NCBI RefSeq assembly: GCF_037381185.1
Contig: NZ_JARRQY010000031.1
Span: forward strand, 1-64,000
DNA from: Acidihalobacter_A sp037381185
GTDB lineage: Bacteria; Pseudomonadota; Gammaproteobacteria; DSM-5130; Acidihalobacteraceae
Length of the DNA: 64,000 nucleotides
Direction of reading: 5' to 3'
In this document: one piece after another, positions 7,829 to 16,677 of the stretch
Position numbering within the stretch: the stretch's first letter is position 1
Layout of the letters: each line of letters starts with the position of its first letter
Notes under the pieces: model-generated
The model's input: only the letters and a program-made list of their open reading frames with translations
Database searches by the model: none
What the model was told of the DNA's origin: nothing
Program-made: the position numbers and the translations under genes

Positions 7829-8978
7829 AGTGGTATTGGGGCTGTTGCCCTTGCTGGCCGTCGTGCTGTCGGCCTGCGGGCAGCACAACGGCCAGCAACG
7901 GGGGGGCCGCGAAGGGCAGGAACTTGCGGTGCAAGTGGTGCGCCCGACGATCGAGACGGTGCCTGTTACCACCATGGCCGCGGGAACCATGAGCAGTCCG
8001 CACAGCGTGACGATCGCCGCGCAGGTCACCGCCCGGTTGGACAAAGTCTGGGTGCACTCCGGGCAGATGGTGAGCAAGGGACAGCGGCTGTTCTCACTGG
8101 ACTCCGCCTCCTATCGTGCAGCACTGCTCGAGGCTGAGGCCAAACTCAAGGGCGACGAGGCGCAGGCGCGTTATTCCGCGGGGCAGGTGGAGTCGCTCAA
8201 ACCGCTGGTGGCCAAGCAGTACGTGACGCGTCAGACCTATGATCAGGCGGTCGCCACGGCGCAGGCCGACAGGGCGCAGGTCGAGCAGGACCGTGCGGCG
8301 ATCGAGACCGCCAAACTGAATCTGGCGTACACGACGCTGCGCGCACCAATTGCCGGACGCTTGGGCGTGATCGCGCTGCAGCCGGGAAACATGGTGCAGG
8401 CGAACTCGACGGATCTGGTGACGCTCAAGCAGATGTCGCCGCTGCTGGTGAACTTCGCGCTGCCGCAGTCGATGCTGTCGCAGGTGCTGGCCCTGCCGAA
8501 AAGTGGCAACAAGGGTTCGTTGGAGGTGCTGCACGAGGATGCGACTCAGGTCATCGGCAAGGGACACCTCACCGTGGTGGACAATGGTGTGAGTTCCAGC
8601 ACGGGAACGATTTCCCTGCAGGGCCAGGTGGATAACGCGAACGGTAAGCTCTGGCCAGGGCAGTTCGTGACGGTGCGCCTGCGCTTGGGATCGTTGCAGG
8701 ACGCGCTGGTGGTGCCGGGCGGCGCGGTGCAGCCGGGGCAGGACGGCAATTTCGTTTATCTGGTCAAAAGCGGCAAGGCGGTGGTGCAGCCGGTGACGGT
8801 GGCGCTGACAACTGCGGACAAGGCCGTGATCGGCAAGGGTGTGAAAAGCGGCGATGAAGTGATCTATCCGCTGCCGGCACGCATCCGGCCGAACGCGCCA
8901 GTCAGGGTGCTGCAGGCGGACGGGCAGGGCAGCGCCAGCGGAGCTGGTAACAAGCCGAATGGAGCCGCCAGGCCATGA
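7818..8978 (+). CDS. RND efflux membrane fusion protein (lipoprotein)
   Basis: This 386-residue periplasmic adaptor has a lipobox (VLSACG, Cys about 20), so it should be lipid-anchored. The N-terminal barrel and lipoyl halves (about 60-90 and 160-190, with APIAGRLGVI) flank an alpha-hairpin (about 95-155). Beta-barrel and membrane-proximal domains follow. It overlaps both neighbours (11 bp and 4 bp), indicating tight coupling in the pump operon. It links the RND pump to the TolC-like channel. Confidence 0.92.
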   Translation: MRNRVVLGLLPLLAVVLSACGQHNGQQRGGREGQELAVQVVRPTIETVPVTTMAAGTMSSPHSVTIAAQVTARLDKVWVHSGQMVSKGQRLFSLDSASYRAALLEAEAKLKGDEAQARYSAGQVESLKPLVAKQYVTRQTYDQAVATAQADRAQVEQDRAAIETAKLNLAYTTLRAPIAGRLGVIALQPGNMVQANSTDLVTLKQMSPLLVNFALPQSMLSQVLALPKSGNKGSLEVLHEDATQVIGKGHLTVVDNGVSSSTGTISLQGQVDNANGKLWPGQFVTVRLRLGSLQDALVVPGGAVQPGQDGNFVYLVKSGKAVVQPVTVALTTADKAVIGKGVKSGDEVIYPLPARIRPNAPVRVLQADGQGSASGAGNKPNGAARP

Positions 8979-11900
8979 ATCTGGCCGAACCGTTCATCCG
9001 CCGCCCGGTCGCGACCACGGTTCTGACCATGGCGCTGGTGCTGTTCGGCGTGTTCGCAGTACGTGGACTGCCGGTGGCGCTGCTGCCTTCCGTGTCGTTT
9101 CCCACGATCATGGTGTCCGCCTCGCTGTCCGGCGCTAGTGCGCAGACCATGGCTTCGGCGGTGGCCTCCCCGCTGGAGAAGCAGTTTTCCAGCATCCCCG
9201 GCCTGCTGTCGATGAATTCGACCAGCAGCACGGGCAGCACGCGCATCACGCTGCAGTTCGATCTGAGCCGCAACATCGACGCGGCGACGCAGGACGTGCA
9301 GGCCGCAGTAAATCTGGCGACGCGGTTTCTGCCTTCGACCATGACCTCGACACCGACCGTGCGGCAGCAAAATCCGTCGGCGAGTCCGATCCTGTTCATC
9401 GGCCTGTCGGCGCCGAACATGCCGCTGTACAAACTGGACGACTACGCCGAGAACCGTCTGGCGACGAAACTGTCCGGCGTGCAAGGCGTTTCCAACGTAC
9501 TGGTGTTCGGCGGCCAGACCTATGCCGTGCGCCTGTATCTGAATCCCTACAAGCTGCAGGCGCGCGGCATTTCGCTCACCGACGTGAGCGATGCGGTGGG
9601 GTCGCAGAACGTCAACCTCCCGCAGGGCACGCTGCAGGGCAGCGCGCGCAACTACAGCCTCAACGTCGACGGCCAGTTGGGCGACGCCAAGGCCTTCAAT
9701 CATATGGTGCTGGCCTACAGCAACGGCGCCGCGGTGACGCTGAACCAGGTAGGCCATGCCGTCGACGGCGCGCAGCAGAACACGAGAGCGACCTGGATCA
9801 ACAAGCAGCGCGGCATCGTGCTCGCCGTGGTGCGCGAGCCGAACAGCAACACGGTGCAGGTCGTCGATCGCATCCGCGCGCTGCTGCCGGGCCTGGAACG
9901 GGCACTGCCGGCCGGGGCTCAGCTACATATCCTCTATGACAAGTCGACCTACGTGCGCGCGGCGGTCGAGGAAGTGGCAATGACGTTGGTGCTGGCTAGC
10001 TTGCTGGTGGCTGGCGTGATCTGGCTGTTTCTCGGCGAGCGTCGCCAGACGCTGGTTGCGGTGCTTGCGATTCCGGTCTCGATCCTGGGTACCTTCGTTG
10101 TCATGCATGTGCTGGGCTACAGCCTGAACGTGTTGAGCCTGCTTGCGCTGACGTTGTCGGTGGGCTTCGTGGTCGACGATGCGGTGGTCATGCTGGAGAA
10201 CATCGCACGGCATCGCGAGGCTGGTGAATCTCCGCTGCAGGCAGCGCTGGCCGGCAGCCGGGAGATCGGATTCACCATTCTTTCCATGACCTTGTCGCTG
10301 GCGGCTGTGTTCCTGCCGCTCATCTTCATGGGCGGGCTGCTCGGGAGGCTGTTCCTGCAGTTCGGCGTGACCATCGCTGTAGTGATTCTGTTTTCCGGCG
10401 TGGTCGCGTTGAGCCTGACGCCCATGCTGCTGTCGCGCCTGCGTGCAGCGCCTGCCGGGGCCGAGAAGCAGGTGCGGGTCTCACGTTTCCAGCGCGGCTT
10501 CGAAGCGTTGACGCGCGGCTACGTGCGCAGCCTAGTCTGGTCGCTGCGCCATCGCCGTCTGGTACTCGCGGCGGCGGCACTCAGTCTGGTCGCGGCATTC
10601 GGTTTGTTCGGGAAGTTGGAGAAAGGCTTCATCCCCAATGGCGACAGCGGCATGGTGTTCGCCAACCTGCAGTATCCGGAAGGTATCAGTTTCGAGCAGC
10701 TCAAGCGCGAACAGCAGCAGATCGCCGACGCCGTGCTCAAGACTCCGGGAGTTGAGAACATCATGTCCAACGCCGGGCAGGGCGGAGGCGGTTTCGGCGG
10801 CAGCAACATCGGTCGCATCATCATCCATCTGAAACCGGCCGGCGAGCGCGGCAGCGTGGCTAAGATCATCGCTAGGCTGCGCCGCGAAATGCAGGCATAT
10901 CCGACGGTGCGGGCCTTTTTCATGGAATTGCCGGCGATCCAATTCGGCGCGATGAGCAGCAACGCGAACTATCAGTTCGTACTGCAGGGACCCGACGAGG
11001 CGAGCCTGGAGAAGGCCGTCAAGGCATTCCTGCCCAAGCTGAGGCAGGTGCCCGGGCTGGTGGGGGTGAATTCCAGCCTGCAGCTCAGTAATCCGGAGAT
11101 CAGGATCAACATTCTGCGCGACCGCGCCGCCGCGCTCGGCGTTACGCCGAAGAACCTGGAGAAGACGCTGAATCTGGCCTACGGCGGAGCCAACATCGGC
11201 ACGATATACGGCGCGACGGATCAGTACGAAATCATTGCCGAGCTGGAGTCACGTTTCCAGACAGACATGGCGGCGCTGCAGGCGCTTACCGTGCCGGGCA
11301 ACGGCAGCACGCTGGTGCCGCTGGGATCGATCACCCGCATGGGCTACGGCATCGGCCCGCTGAGCATCGAGCACTACGGACAGTTCCCCTCGATCACCGT
11401 ATCGTTCAATCTCGATGGTTCGCGTTCACTGGAGCAGGTCACGCAGGCGGTTGAATCGCTGGCTCAGCGTACGCTGCCGGCGGGCGTGAGCGGGCAGTTC
11501 GCCGGTTCGGCGCAGTTCTTCAAGCAATCGCTGGTGACCCTGCCCCTGATGCTGCTGGCCACCATCCTGGTGATCTACGTGATCCTGGCCATTCTCTACG
11601 AGAACTTCGTGCATCCGCTGACCATTCTGACTGCGCTGCCGTTGGCCGGATTCGGTGCGTTGCTGTCGCTCTACCTGTTTCGCCAGCCGCTCGATGTGTT
11701 CAGCTTCGTCGGTATCATCATGCTGGTGGGGCTGGTCAAAAAGAACGGCATCATCATGATCGACTTCGCCATCGAGCGCCGACGCGAAGGTTTGGACGCG
11801 CAGGCGGCCATCGAAGAAGCCTGCCGGGTGCGTTTCCGTCCAATCATGATGACCACGGCGGCGGCGATACTCGGTACGCTGCCGATCGCGTTGGGTCTCG

Positions 11901-12064
11901 GTGGCGATGCCAGTTCCCGCATGCCGCTCGGTATCGCCGTGGTCGGCGGTTTGCTGTTCTCGCAGTTACTGACGCTGTATGTGACGCCGGCGTTCTACGT
12001 CAGTGCGGAACGCTGGTTCGGGCGGCGGGCGCAGAGCGAAGTGAACGAGGCCGGGGGACAGTGA
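8975..12064 (+). CDS. RND multidrug efflux transporter (AcrB/MdtC-like)
   Basis: This 1029-residue protein is a full-length HAE1-type RND pump. It starts with the family signature FIRRPVATT and carries the proton-relay aspartate pair VGFVVDDAVV (Asp401-Asp402) in TM4. Two homologous halves are visible, each with a large periplasmic porter region; the second-half TM block includes VGLVKKNGIIMIDFA. It forms the inner-membrane, proton-driven component of the tripartite system with the two upstream genes. The length is typical. Substrates are unknown. Expression may be controlled by the divergent OmpR-type pair. Confidence 0.95.
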   Translation: MNLAEPFIRRPVATTVLTMALVLFGVFAVRGLPVALLPSVSFPTIMVSASLSGASAQTMASAVASPLEKQFSSIPGLLSMNSTSSTGSTRITLQFDLSRNIDAATQDVQAAVNLATRFLPSTMTSTPTVRQQNPSASPILFIGLSAPNMPLYKLDDYAENRLATKLSGVQGVSNVLVFGGQTYAVRLYLNPYKLQARGISLTDVSDAVGSQNVNLPQGTLQGSARNYSLNVDGQLGDAKAFNHMVLAYSNGAAVTLNQVGHAVDGAQQNTRATWINKQRGIVLAVVREPNSNTVQVVDRIRALLPGLERALPAGAQLHILYDKSTYVRAAVEEVAMTLVLASLLVAGVIWLFLGERRQTLVAVLAIPVSILGTFVVMHVLGYSLNVLSLLALTLSVGFVVDDAVVMLENIARHREAGESPLQAALAGSREIGFTILSMTLSLAAVFLPLIFMGGLLGRLFLQFGVTIAVVILFSGVVALSLTPMLLSRLRAAPAGAEKQVRVSRFQRGFEALTRGYVRSLVWSLRHRRLVLAAAALSLVAAFGLFGKLEKGFIPNGDSGMVFANLQYPEGISFEQLKREQQQIADAVLKTPGVENIMSNAGQGGGGFGGSNIGRIIIHLKPAGERGSVAKIIARLRREMQAYPTVRAFFMELPAIQFGAMSSNANYQFVLQGPDEASLEKAVKAFLPKLRQVPGLVGVNSSLQLSNPEIRINILRDRAAALGVTPKNLEKTLNLAYGGANIGTIYGATDQYEIIAELESRFQTDMAALQALTVPGNGSTLVPLGSITRMGYGIGPLSIEHYGQFPSITVSFNLDGSRSLEQVTQAVESLAQRTLPAGVSGQFAGSAQFFKQSLVTLPLMLLATILVIYVILAILYENFVHPLTILTALPLAGFGALLSLYLFRQPLDVFSFVGIIMLVGLVKKNGIIMIDFAIERRREGLDAQAAIEEACRVRFRPIMMTTAAAILGTLPIALGLGGDASSRMPLGIAVVGGLLFSQLLTLYVTPAFYVSAERWFGRRAQSEVNEAGGQ

Positions 12065-12071
12065 TAGTGAA

Positions 12072-12107
12072 GCCACTCCGAACGCAGGATGGGCGGCGTT
12101 CGGAGTG
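12072..12107 (+). terminator. Terminator-like hairpin after the efflux operon
   Basis: A perfect 13-bp stem (CCACTCCGAACGC / GCGTTCGGAGTGG) with a 10-base loop lies 8 bp after the RND stop codon. There is no T-run, so it may act as an RNA-stabilising 3' end or as an imperfect terminator. Confidence 0.55.
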
Positions 12108-12184
12108 GTAATCGCACTGCCTCCACTGATGAAGTAGGCACTCGGTAGTCCACTGTCTGCCGATCCCGGGGAGGTGCATCCCGC

Positions 12185-12865
12185 TCAGCCAAGCGAGGCC
12201 GGCGCGTTGGGCGACATGTCCAGCGGGTAGGTCGCCAGCGCCCGGTGCAGACTGATCAGGTCGCCGGCGAGTTTTTTGAGAGCCGCGTCGTTCAGTGAGC
12301 TGCCGCTTTGGGTCAGTGATGTGATGGCCGCCGTCAGATCGTGCTCGGCAGCGTCCAGCGGCGGCGTCAGGAACGGATCGCTGAAGTCCGAGTCGGCCCG
12401 GTCGAGCGCGCGCAGGGCGGTTGCCCGATCCGGTTTGCGCAGGGCATTTTCGGCCTGTTTCAGGGCTTTTCGCGCTTTTTCGGAGGCAGGGGTCTTGGGG
12501 AGGTCGTCCAAGGCGTAGAAAAGCTTGGGAAACAGCGGTAGTACCTGCTTGTTGTCCTCGAAGTCCATCAGCGAACGCACGGCATTGAGCATGGCGTGGA
12601 ATTCGGCTGCAGGCATGCGCGAGCGGAGCAGAACGAGCATCGTACGGGTCTTGTCCAGGTTGTCGGCGACTCTGGCGGTGGAGCCGTCGTGCAGCGCAGA
12701 GCGCGCACTCTCGACGTCGGCCAGCGCCTGCGCTGCGTATACCTGCATTTGGTTGAGTGCGGCCACGCCGGGTTTCAAAGGCGCTGCGGGAGCCGCCTGT
12801 GCGTGGGTGGCGAGGCTGAAGAGGAAAATCAGCATCAGGCGGACAATGGAGGTTTTCGAAAACAT
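12185..12865 (-). CDS. Periplasmic helical protein, possibly YfdX family
   Basis: This 226-residue protein has a clear Sec signal peptide (hydrophobic 8-20, cleavage near AQAAPAAP). The mature part is almost entirely alpha-helical and Ala/Leu-rich, with repeated heptad-like stretches (DVESARSALHDG, LDKTRTMLVLLRSRM, ARKALKQAENALRK). The pattern resembles YfdX-type periplasmic proteins linked to acid or multidrug stress, but I am only moderately confident. It is convergent with the RND operon and followed on its own strand by nothing coupled. The function is unknown. Confidence 0.5.
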   Translation of the reverse strand: MFSKTSIVRLMLIFLFSLATHAQAAPAAPLKPGVAALNQMQVYAAQALADVESARSALHDGSTARVADNLDKTRTMLVLLRSRMPAAEFHAMLNAVRSLMDFEDNKQVLPLFPKLFYALDDLPKTPASEKARKALKQAENALRKPDRATALRALDRADSDFSDPFLTPPLDAAEHDLTAAITSLTQSGSSLNDAALKKLAGDLISLHRALATYPLDMSPNAPASLG

Positions 12866-12899
12866 GGCTGTGCAGTGCTCCTGTGAAGCGTTGGGCGTC

Positions 12900-13517
12900 T
12901 CAGGTGTTGCCGTTGCCTTTGCGGTCGCGGACGAACAGATAGACCAGCAGGCCGAGGAAGAGTGCGGCGGCGGCGGTGATGAGCCAGGGTCTGAATTGGC
13001 GAACGAGTGCTAACGCGGTGTTGGCGTGTTCGCTCAACGTATAGGCGGCGATGGCCCAGAAGCCGATCCACAGTGCGCAGCCGAGGGCGTTGGCGAGTGC
13101 GAAACGCGTCCATGGCATGTCGATGATGCCGGCCACGGGACCGTTGAGTTGGCGCAGGCCGTCGAAGAACGGAGCGATGATCACGACCGGCACGCCCCAG
13201 CGGCGGTAGAGCTGCCGCAGGCGGCGTAGGTGATGGCGGTTGATCAGGCGGGTACGCAGCAGCAGCCGGTGACCTCCGAAACTGCCGATGCGGTAGCCCA
13301 GGTTGTAGCCGGCCAGCGCCCCGCCCATGGCGCTGAGAACAACCGCGGGCAGGTCCATCTCGCCGCGCCCGGCGAGCAGCGATGCGGCGATCAGTAGGGT
13401 AAGCCCCGGTGCCGGTATGCCGATGCCCTCCACGAACAGGCCAACGACCACGGCGGCGTAGCCGTATTGGCGCAAATAGGGTTCGGCGACGATCAGGGCA
13501 TGATTTAGAATGTCCAT
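12900..13517 (-). CDS. DedA family inner-membrane protein
   Basis: This 205-residue protein belongs to the DedA/SNARE-associated family of polytopic membrane proteins, some of which act in lipid carrier transport and membrane homeostasis. It shows the expected early motif VEGIGIPAPGLTLLIAASLL (about 30-49), the glycine-rich GGALAGYNLGYRIG and the PFFDGLRQLNGPVAG segment with the characteristic conserved Arg. About five hydrophobic segments are visible. It sits between zwf and the YfdX-like gene on the same strand, but the gaps are too wide for clear coupling. Confidence 0.85.
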   Translation of the reverse strand: MDILNHALIVAEPYLRQYGYAAVVVGLFVEGIGIPAPGLTLLIAASLLAGRGEMDLPAVVLSAMGGALAGYNLGYRIGSFGGHRLLLRTRLINRHHLRRLRQLYRRWGVPVVIIAPFFDGLRQLNGPVAGIIDMPWTRFALANALGCALWIGFWAIAAYTLSEHANTALALVRQFRPWLITAAAALFLGLLVYLFVRDRKGNGNT

Positions 13518-13570
13518 GTTGGCGTGATTCTACCAGCGCCGGCACGGAGGCGGTGCCGTATGCGCCGGCT

Positions 13571-15073
13571 TCACCCGCTCTGATCGCGTGCCGCCGCGGG
13601 CGTAAGCCAACTGCGGCCATCGCGTGCGGTCAGCATTTCGGCCGTTTCCGGTCCCCAGCTGCCGGCCTGATAGTTCGGGAAATCGCTCGGTGGCGTGGCT
13701 TCCCATACGTCCAGCACCGGCTGTACGAGGCTCCAGGCCGCTTCGACCTGATCAGCGCGCATGAACAGACTGGCGTCTCCGACCAACACCTCGTAGAGCA
13801 GCGTTTCGTAGGCGCTGGGGCTGCTGCCGCGAAAGCCGTCGGCATAGTTGAAGACAAGATCGGCCGGACGCAGGCGCAACTGCATGCCGGGTTCCTTGAC
13901 CATGAAGCGCAGGCGGATTGCTTCGTCGGGTTGGATCTGCAGGGTCAGCCGCACGGGCTGATTCTCCTGGTCTGCCCAGACTGGGAAGGCATGGTGCGGC
14001 ACGGGCTTGAAACGTATGGAAATCTCCGAAATCTTGGCGGGCATGCGTTTGCCGGTGCGCAGGTAGAACGGCACGTCCTGCCAGCGCCAGTTGTCGATGT
14101 GCAGCTTCAAAGCCGCGTAGGTTTCGGTTTCCGAGTCGTCGGCGACCTTGGGTTCCTGACGGTATCCGGGCACCGACTGACCTGAAATCCAACCGGCTCC
14201 GTACTGGCCTCGGGCGGCGTATTCATGGACGCGGTCTGGCGTGATCGGGCGCAGGGCGTGCATGACGTCCATTTTGCGGTTGCGGATGTCGTTGGCGTCG
14301 TAGGCGACCGGAGGTTCCATGGCGACCAGGCAGAGCAGCTGCATGAGGTGGTTCTGCAGCATGTCGCGCAAGGCCCCGGAGCCTTCGTAGTAGCCGGCGC
14401 GATTTTCGACACCCAGCGACTCGGCGACGGTGATGGCGACGTGATCGATGTAGCTGCGGTTCCAGACCGGCTCGAACAGCGGGTTGGCGAAGCGCAGGGC
14501 GAGGATGTTCTGCACCGTCTCCTTGCCCAGGAAATGGTCGATGCGGAAAATCTGTTCCTCGACGAAGTGCTGGGTCAGGCTTCCATTGATTTCGCGGAAC
14601 GATGCGAGATCGTGACCGAGCGGTTTTTCGACCACGAGACGGGCGTGTTCGCGCGCTTCGCCCAATCCGGCCTGTCCCAGGCGCACGGAGATCGGGGCGA
14701 ACAGCGCGGGCGGCGTGGCGAGATAGAACACACGCTCGGCCTGATCGCCGAACTCCCGTTCGTATCCCTGTAGTTGCTCGTCTATGCGCTGGTAGGTCTC
14801 GTGTTCGAGAAAATCGCCGCGCAGGTAGTCGACGTGTTCGCAAAAGGCCTTCCATTGCTCAGGCGTCTCGCTGTCGAAGTGTTCGCCAAGATGGGCGCAG
14901 AACTCCTCGCGTCCATACTCGAGCCGATCGACGCCGAGCAGGCGGAAGCCCTCGGAGAGGTGACTCTTGCGGAACAGGGCGAACAGCGCCGGCACCACGA
15001 GGCGCCAGACGAGATCTCCGCCCGCGCCGAACAGCACCAGTGTGAAGGGGTTGCGGACCGGTTGCGTTTTCAT
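13571..15073 (-). CDS. zwf: Glucose-6-phosphate 1-dehydrogenase
   Basis: This enzyme oxidises glucose-6-phosphate to 6-phosphogluconolactone with reduction of NADP+, the first step of the oxidative pentose phosphate pathway. The 500-residue protein has the nucleotide-binding start LFGAGGDLVWR (a slight variant of the usual GA(S/T)GDL), the EKPLG motif (149-153) and the active-site signature RIDHFLGKE (177-185). The ATG at 15073 is chosen because it overlaps the gnd stop by ATGA, giving translational coupling; an upstream in-frame codon at 15094 would lie inside gnd. It is co-transcribed with gnd. Confidence 0.95.
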   Translation of the reverse strand: MKTQPVRNPFTLVLFGAGGDLVWRLVVPALFALFRKSHLSEGFRLLGVDRLEYGREEFCAHLGEHFDSETPEQWKAFCEHVDYLRGDFLEHETYQRIDEQLQGYEREFGDQAERVFYLATPPALFAPISVRLGQAGLGEAREHARLVVEKPLGHDLASFREINGSLTQHFVEEQIFRIDHFLGKETVQNILALRFANPLFEPVWNRSYIDHVAITVAESLGVENRAGYYEGSGALRDMLQNHLMQLLCLVAMEPPVAYDANDIRNRKMDVMHALRPITPDRVHEYAARGQYGAGWISGQSVPGYRQEPKVADDSETETYAALKLHIDNWRWQDVPFYLRTGKRMPAKISEISIRFKPVPHHAFPVWADQENQPVRLTLQIQPDEAIRLRFMVKEPGMQLRLRPADLVFNYADGFRGSSPSAYETLLYEVLVGDASLFMRADQVEAAWSLVQPVLDVWEATPPSDFPNYQAGSWGPETAEMLTARDGRSWLTPAAARDQSG

Positions 15074-16521
15074 GACTTCGTTGCCTGTGCCCACTGCGTG
15101 TGGAAGCTGCCTCCTCGATCGAGGCGCTCGTAGGTGTGCGAGCCGAAATAGTCGCGCTGGGCCTGGATCAGGTTGGCCGGCAGGCGCGCGCTGCGCAGCG
15201 CGTCGTAGTAGGCCAGGGCCGAACTCATTGCCGGCGATGGGATACCGGCGGTGGCCGCTGCCGCGACAGCTTTGCGTAGGCTGCTCTGCAACTCGCCGAT
15301 CCGTGAACCCAGCGCCGGATCGAATAGCGGGTTTTGAAGCTCGGGCTGGCGCTCGTAGGCGGCGCTGAGGTCATCGAGCAGTGCGGCGCGAATGATGCAG
15401 CCGCCGCGCCAAATGCGTGCCACCGTGCCGCAGTGCAGGCCGTAGTCGTATTCGGCGTTGGCCGCGGCGATCAGGTGCATGCCCTGGGCATAGGTCAGGA
15501 GCATAGCCGCTTCCAGGGCGCCCTCGAGCGCCTGCGGCAGACCGGCCTCCGTGAGGGCCGTTTGTTCTTCGCCGGGCCGGGGTCCGGGGAGAACTTCGGC
15601 GCCGCTCTGGCGCAGGTCGTAGAAGTTCGACAGGCCGCGTGCGGTGACGGCGGCGTCGATGGTCGGCGTGGGGATAGCAAGCGCCAGAGCGGCTTCGGTG
15701 GTCCAACGTCCGGTGCCTTTCTGACGCGCAGCATCGCGAATGCGTTCGAGCAGGTGGCCGCCGTCTGCGTCCTGTTGGACGAGAATGTCGGCGGTGATTT
15801 CGATCAGGTAGCCGGACAGGTGGCGCTCGCTCCACGCGGCGAAATGGTCGCGAATTTCCTCCAGGGGCAGCGCGAGTCCGCGCGAAAGCACGTCATAGGT
15901 TTCGGCGATGAGCTGCATCAGCCCGTATTCGATGCCGTTGTGCACCATTTTTACGAAGTGTCCGGAGCCGCCCGAGCCGATCCATGCGACGCACGGCGCT
16001 CCATCCCCGGCATGCGCGGCAGCCGGCTCCAGCAGAGGCCGGATCCGCTCCCAGGCTGCAGTGTCGCCGCCCGGCATCATGCTGGGACCGTGGCGGGCGC
16101 CTTCCTCACCTCCGGAGACGCCCATGCCGATGAAGTGCAGGCCGCGCTCGGCCAGGCGCCGCTGGCGGCGTTCGCTGTCCGGGTAGTGGGAGTTGCCGCC
16201 ATCGATGACGATGTCCCCTTCGCCCAGATGAGGGACGAGGTTATCGAGGGCGCTGTCGACGACGTTGGCGGGCACCAGCAGGATCATCACTCGCGGGCTC
16301 TTTAACGCGCTTACGAACGCTTCCACCTCTGCGCTGGCTGCAGTTTCGGCGCCGTCGATGTCACCCAGCTCGGACGTTCCTCGTCGGTCGAAGGCCTGGC
16401 CTTTGGCGGAGTCGGGGTCGTATCCGGCGACGCTGCGCCCGCGGCTGGCGATATTGAGCCCCAGGTTGGCGCCCATGACCCCCAGGCCAACAATTCCCAG
16501 ATCGTAGTGTGCGTGTTGCAT
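15070..16521 (-). CDS. gnd: 6-phosphogluconate dehydrogenase (decarboxylating)
   Basis: This enzyme converts 6-phosphogluconate to ribulose-5-phosphate and CO2 with formation of NADPH. The 483-residue protein starts at the ATG preceded by a strong AAGGAGG. It has the Rossmann motif GIVGLGVMGANL (9-20), the substrate-binding IDGGNSHYPDS block, GMGVSGGEEGARHGPS, and the catalytic lysine block GSGHFVKMVHNGIEYG. The C-terminal region includes the GRIWRGGCIIR-like motif (ARIWRGGCIIRA). It overlaps zwf by 4 bp, and the two form a dedicated NADPH-producing operon. Confidence 0.96.
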   Translation of the reverse strand: MQHAHYDLGIVGLGVMGANLGLNIASRGRSVAGYDPDSAKGQAFDRRGTSELGDIDGAETAASAEVEAFVSALKSPRVMILLVPANVVDSALDNLVPHLGEGDIVIDGGNSHYPDSERRQRRLAERGLHFIGMGVSGGEEGARHGPSMMPGGDTAAWERIRPLLEPAAAHAGDGAPCVAWIGSGGSGHFVKMVHNGIEYGLMQLIAETYDVLSRGLALPLEEIRDHFAAWSERHLSGYLIEITADILVQQDADGGHLLERIRDAARQKGTGRWTTEAALALAIPTPTIDAAVTARGLSNFYDLRQSGAEVLPGPRPGEEQTALTEAGLPQALEGALEAAMLLTYAQGMHLIAAANAEYDYGLHCGTVARIWRGGCIIRAALLDDLSAAYERQPELQNPLFDPALGSRIGELQSSLRKAVAAAATAGIPSPAMSSALAYYDALRSARLPANLIQAQRDYFGSHTYERLDRGGSFHTQWAQATKS

Positions 16522-16640
16522 ACGTCCTCCTTCCTTGGATGATCGGTGGGGATACACTGAACGAAGGGCAGTGCAGCGCTTCGTGCGTCTTGCAACCCCC
16601 CGGATAGCTGTTTCGCTGAATGTCGCGCCCGGCTTGCAAA

Positions 16641-16673
16641 GCGTCAGGGCTACACCGGAGTGGGCCCTGACGC
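16641..16673 (-). terminator. Hairpin terminator after htrA
   Basis: A perfect 10-bp stem (GCGTCAGGGC / GCCCTGACGC) with a 13-base loop lies immediately after the htrA stop codon. On the minus strand it is followed by a short TTTG. It probably ends the htrA transcript and separates it from gnd-zwf. Confidence 0.6.
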
Positions 16674-16677
16674 GGTG

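Noticed and set aside
13530..13570. Hairpin GGCAC/GTGCC after zwf
   Set aside because: The stem is only 5 bp and there is no T-run; it is not enough for a terminator call.
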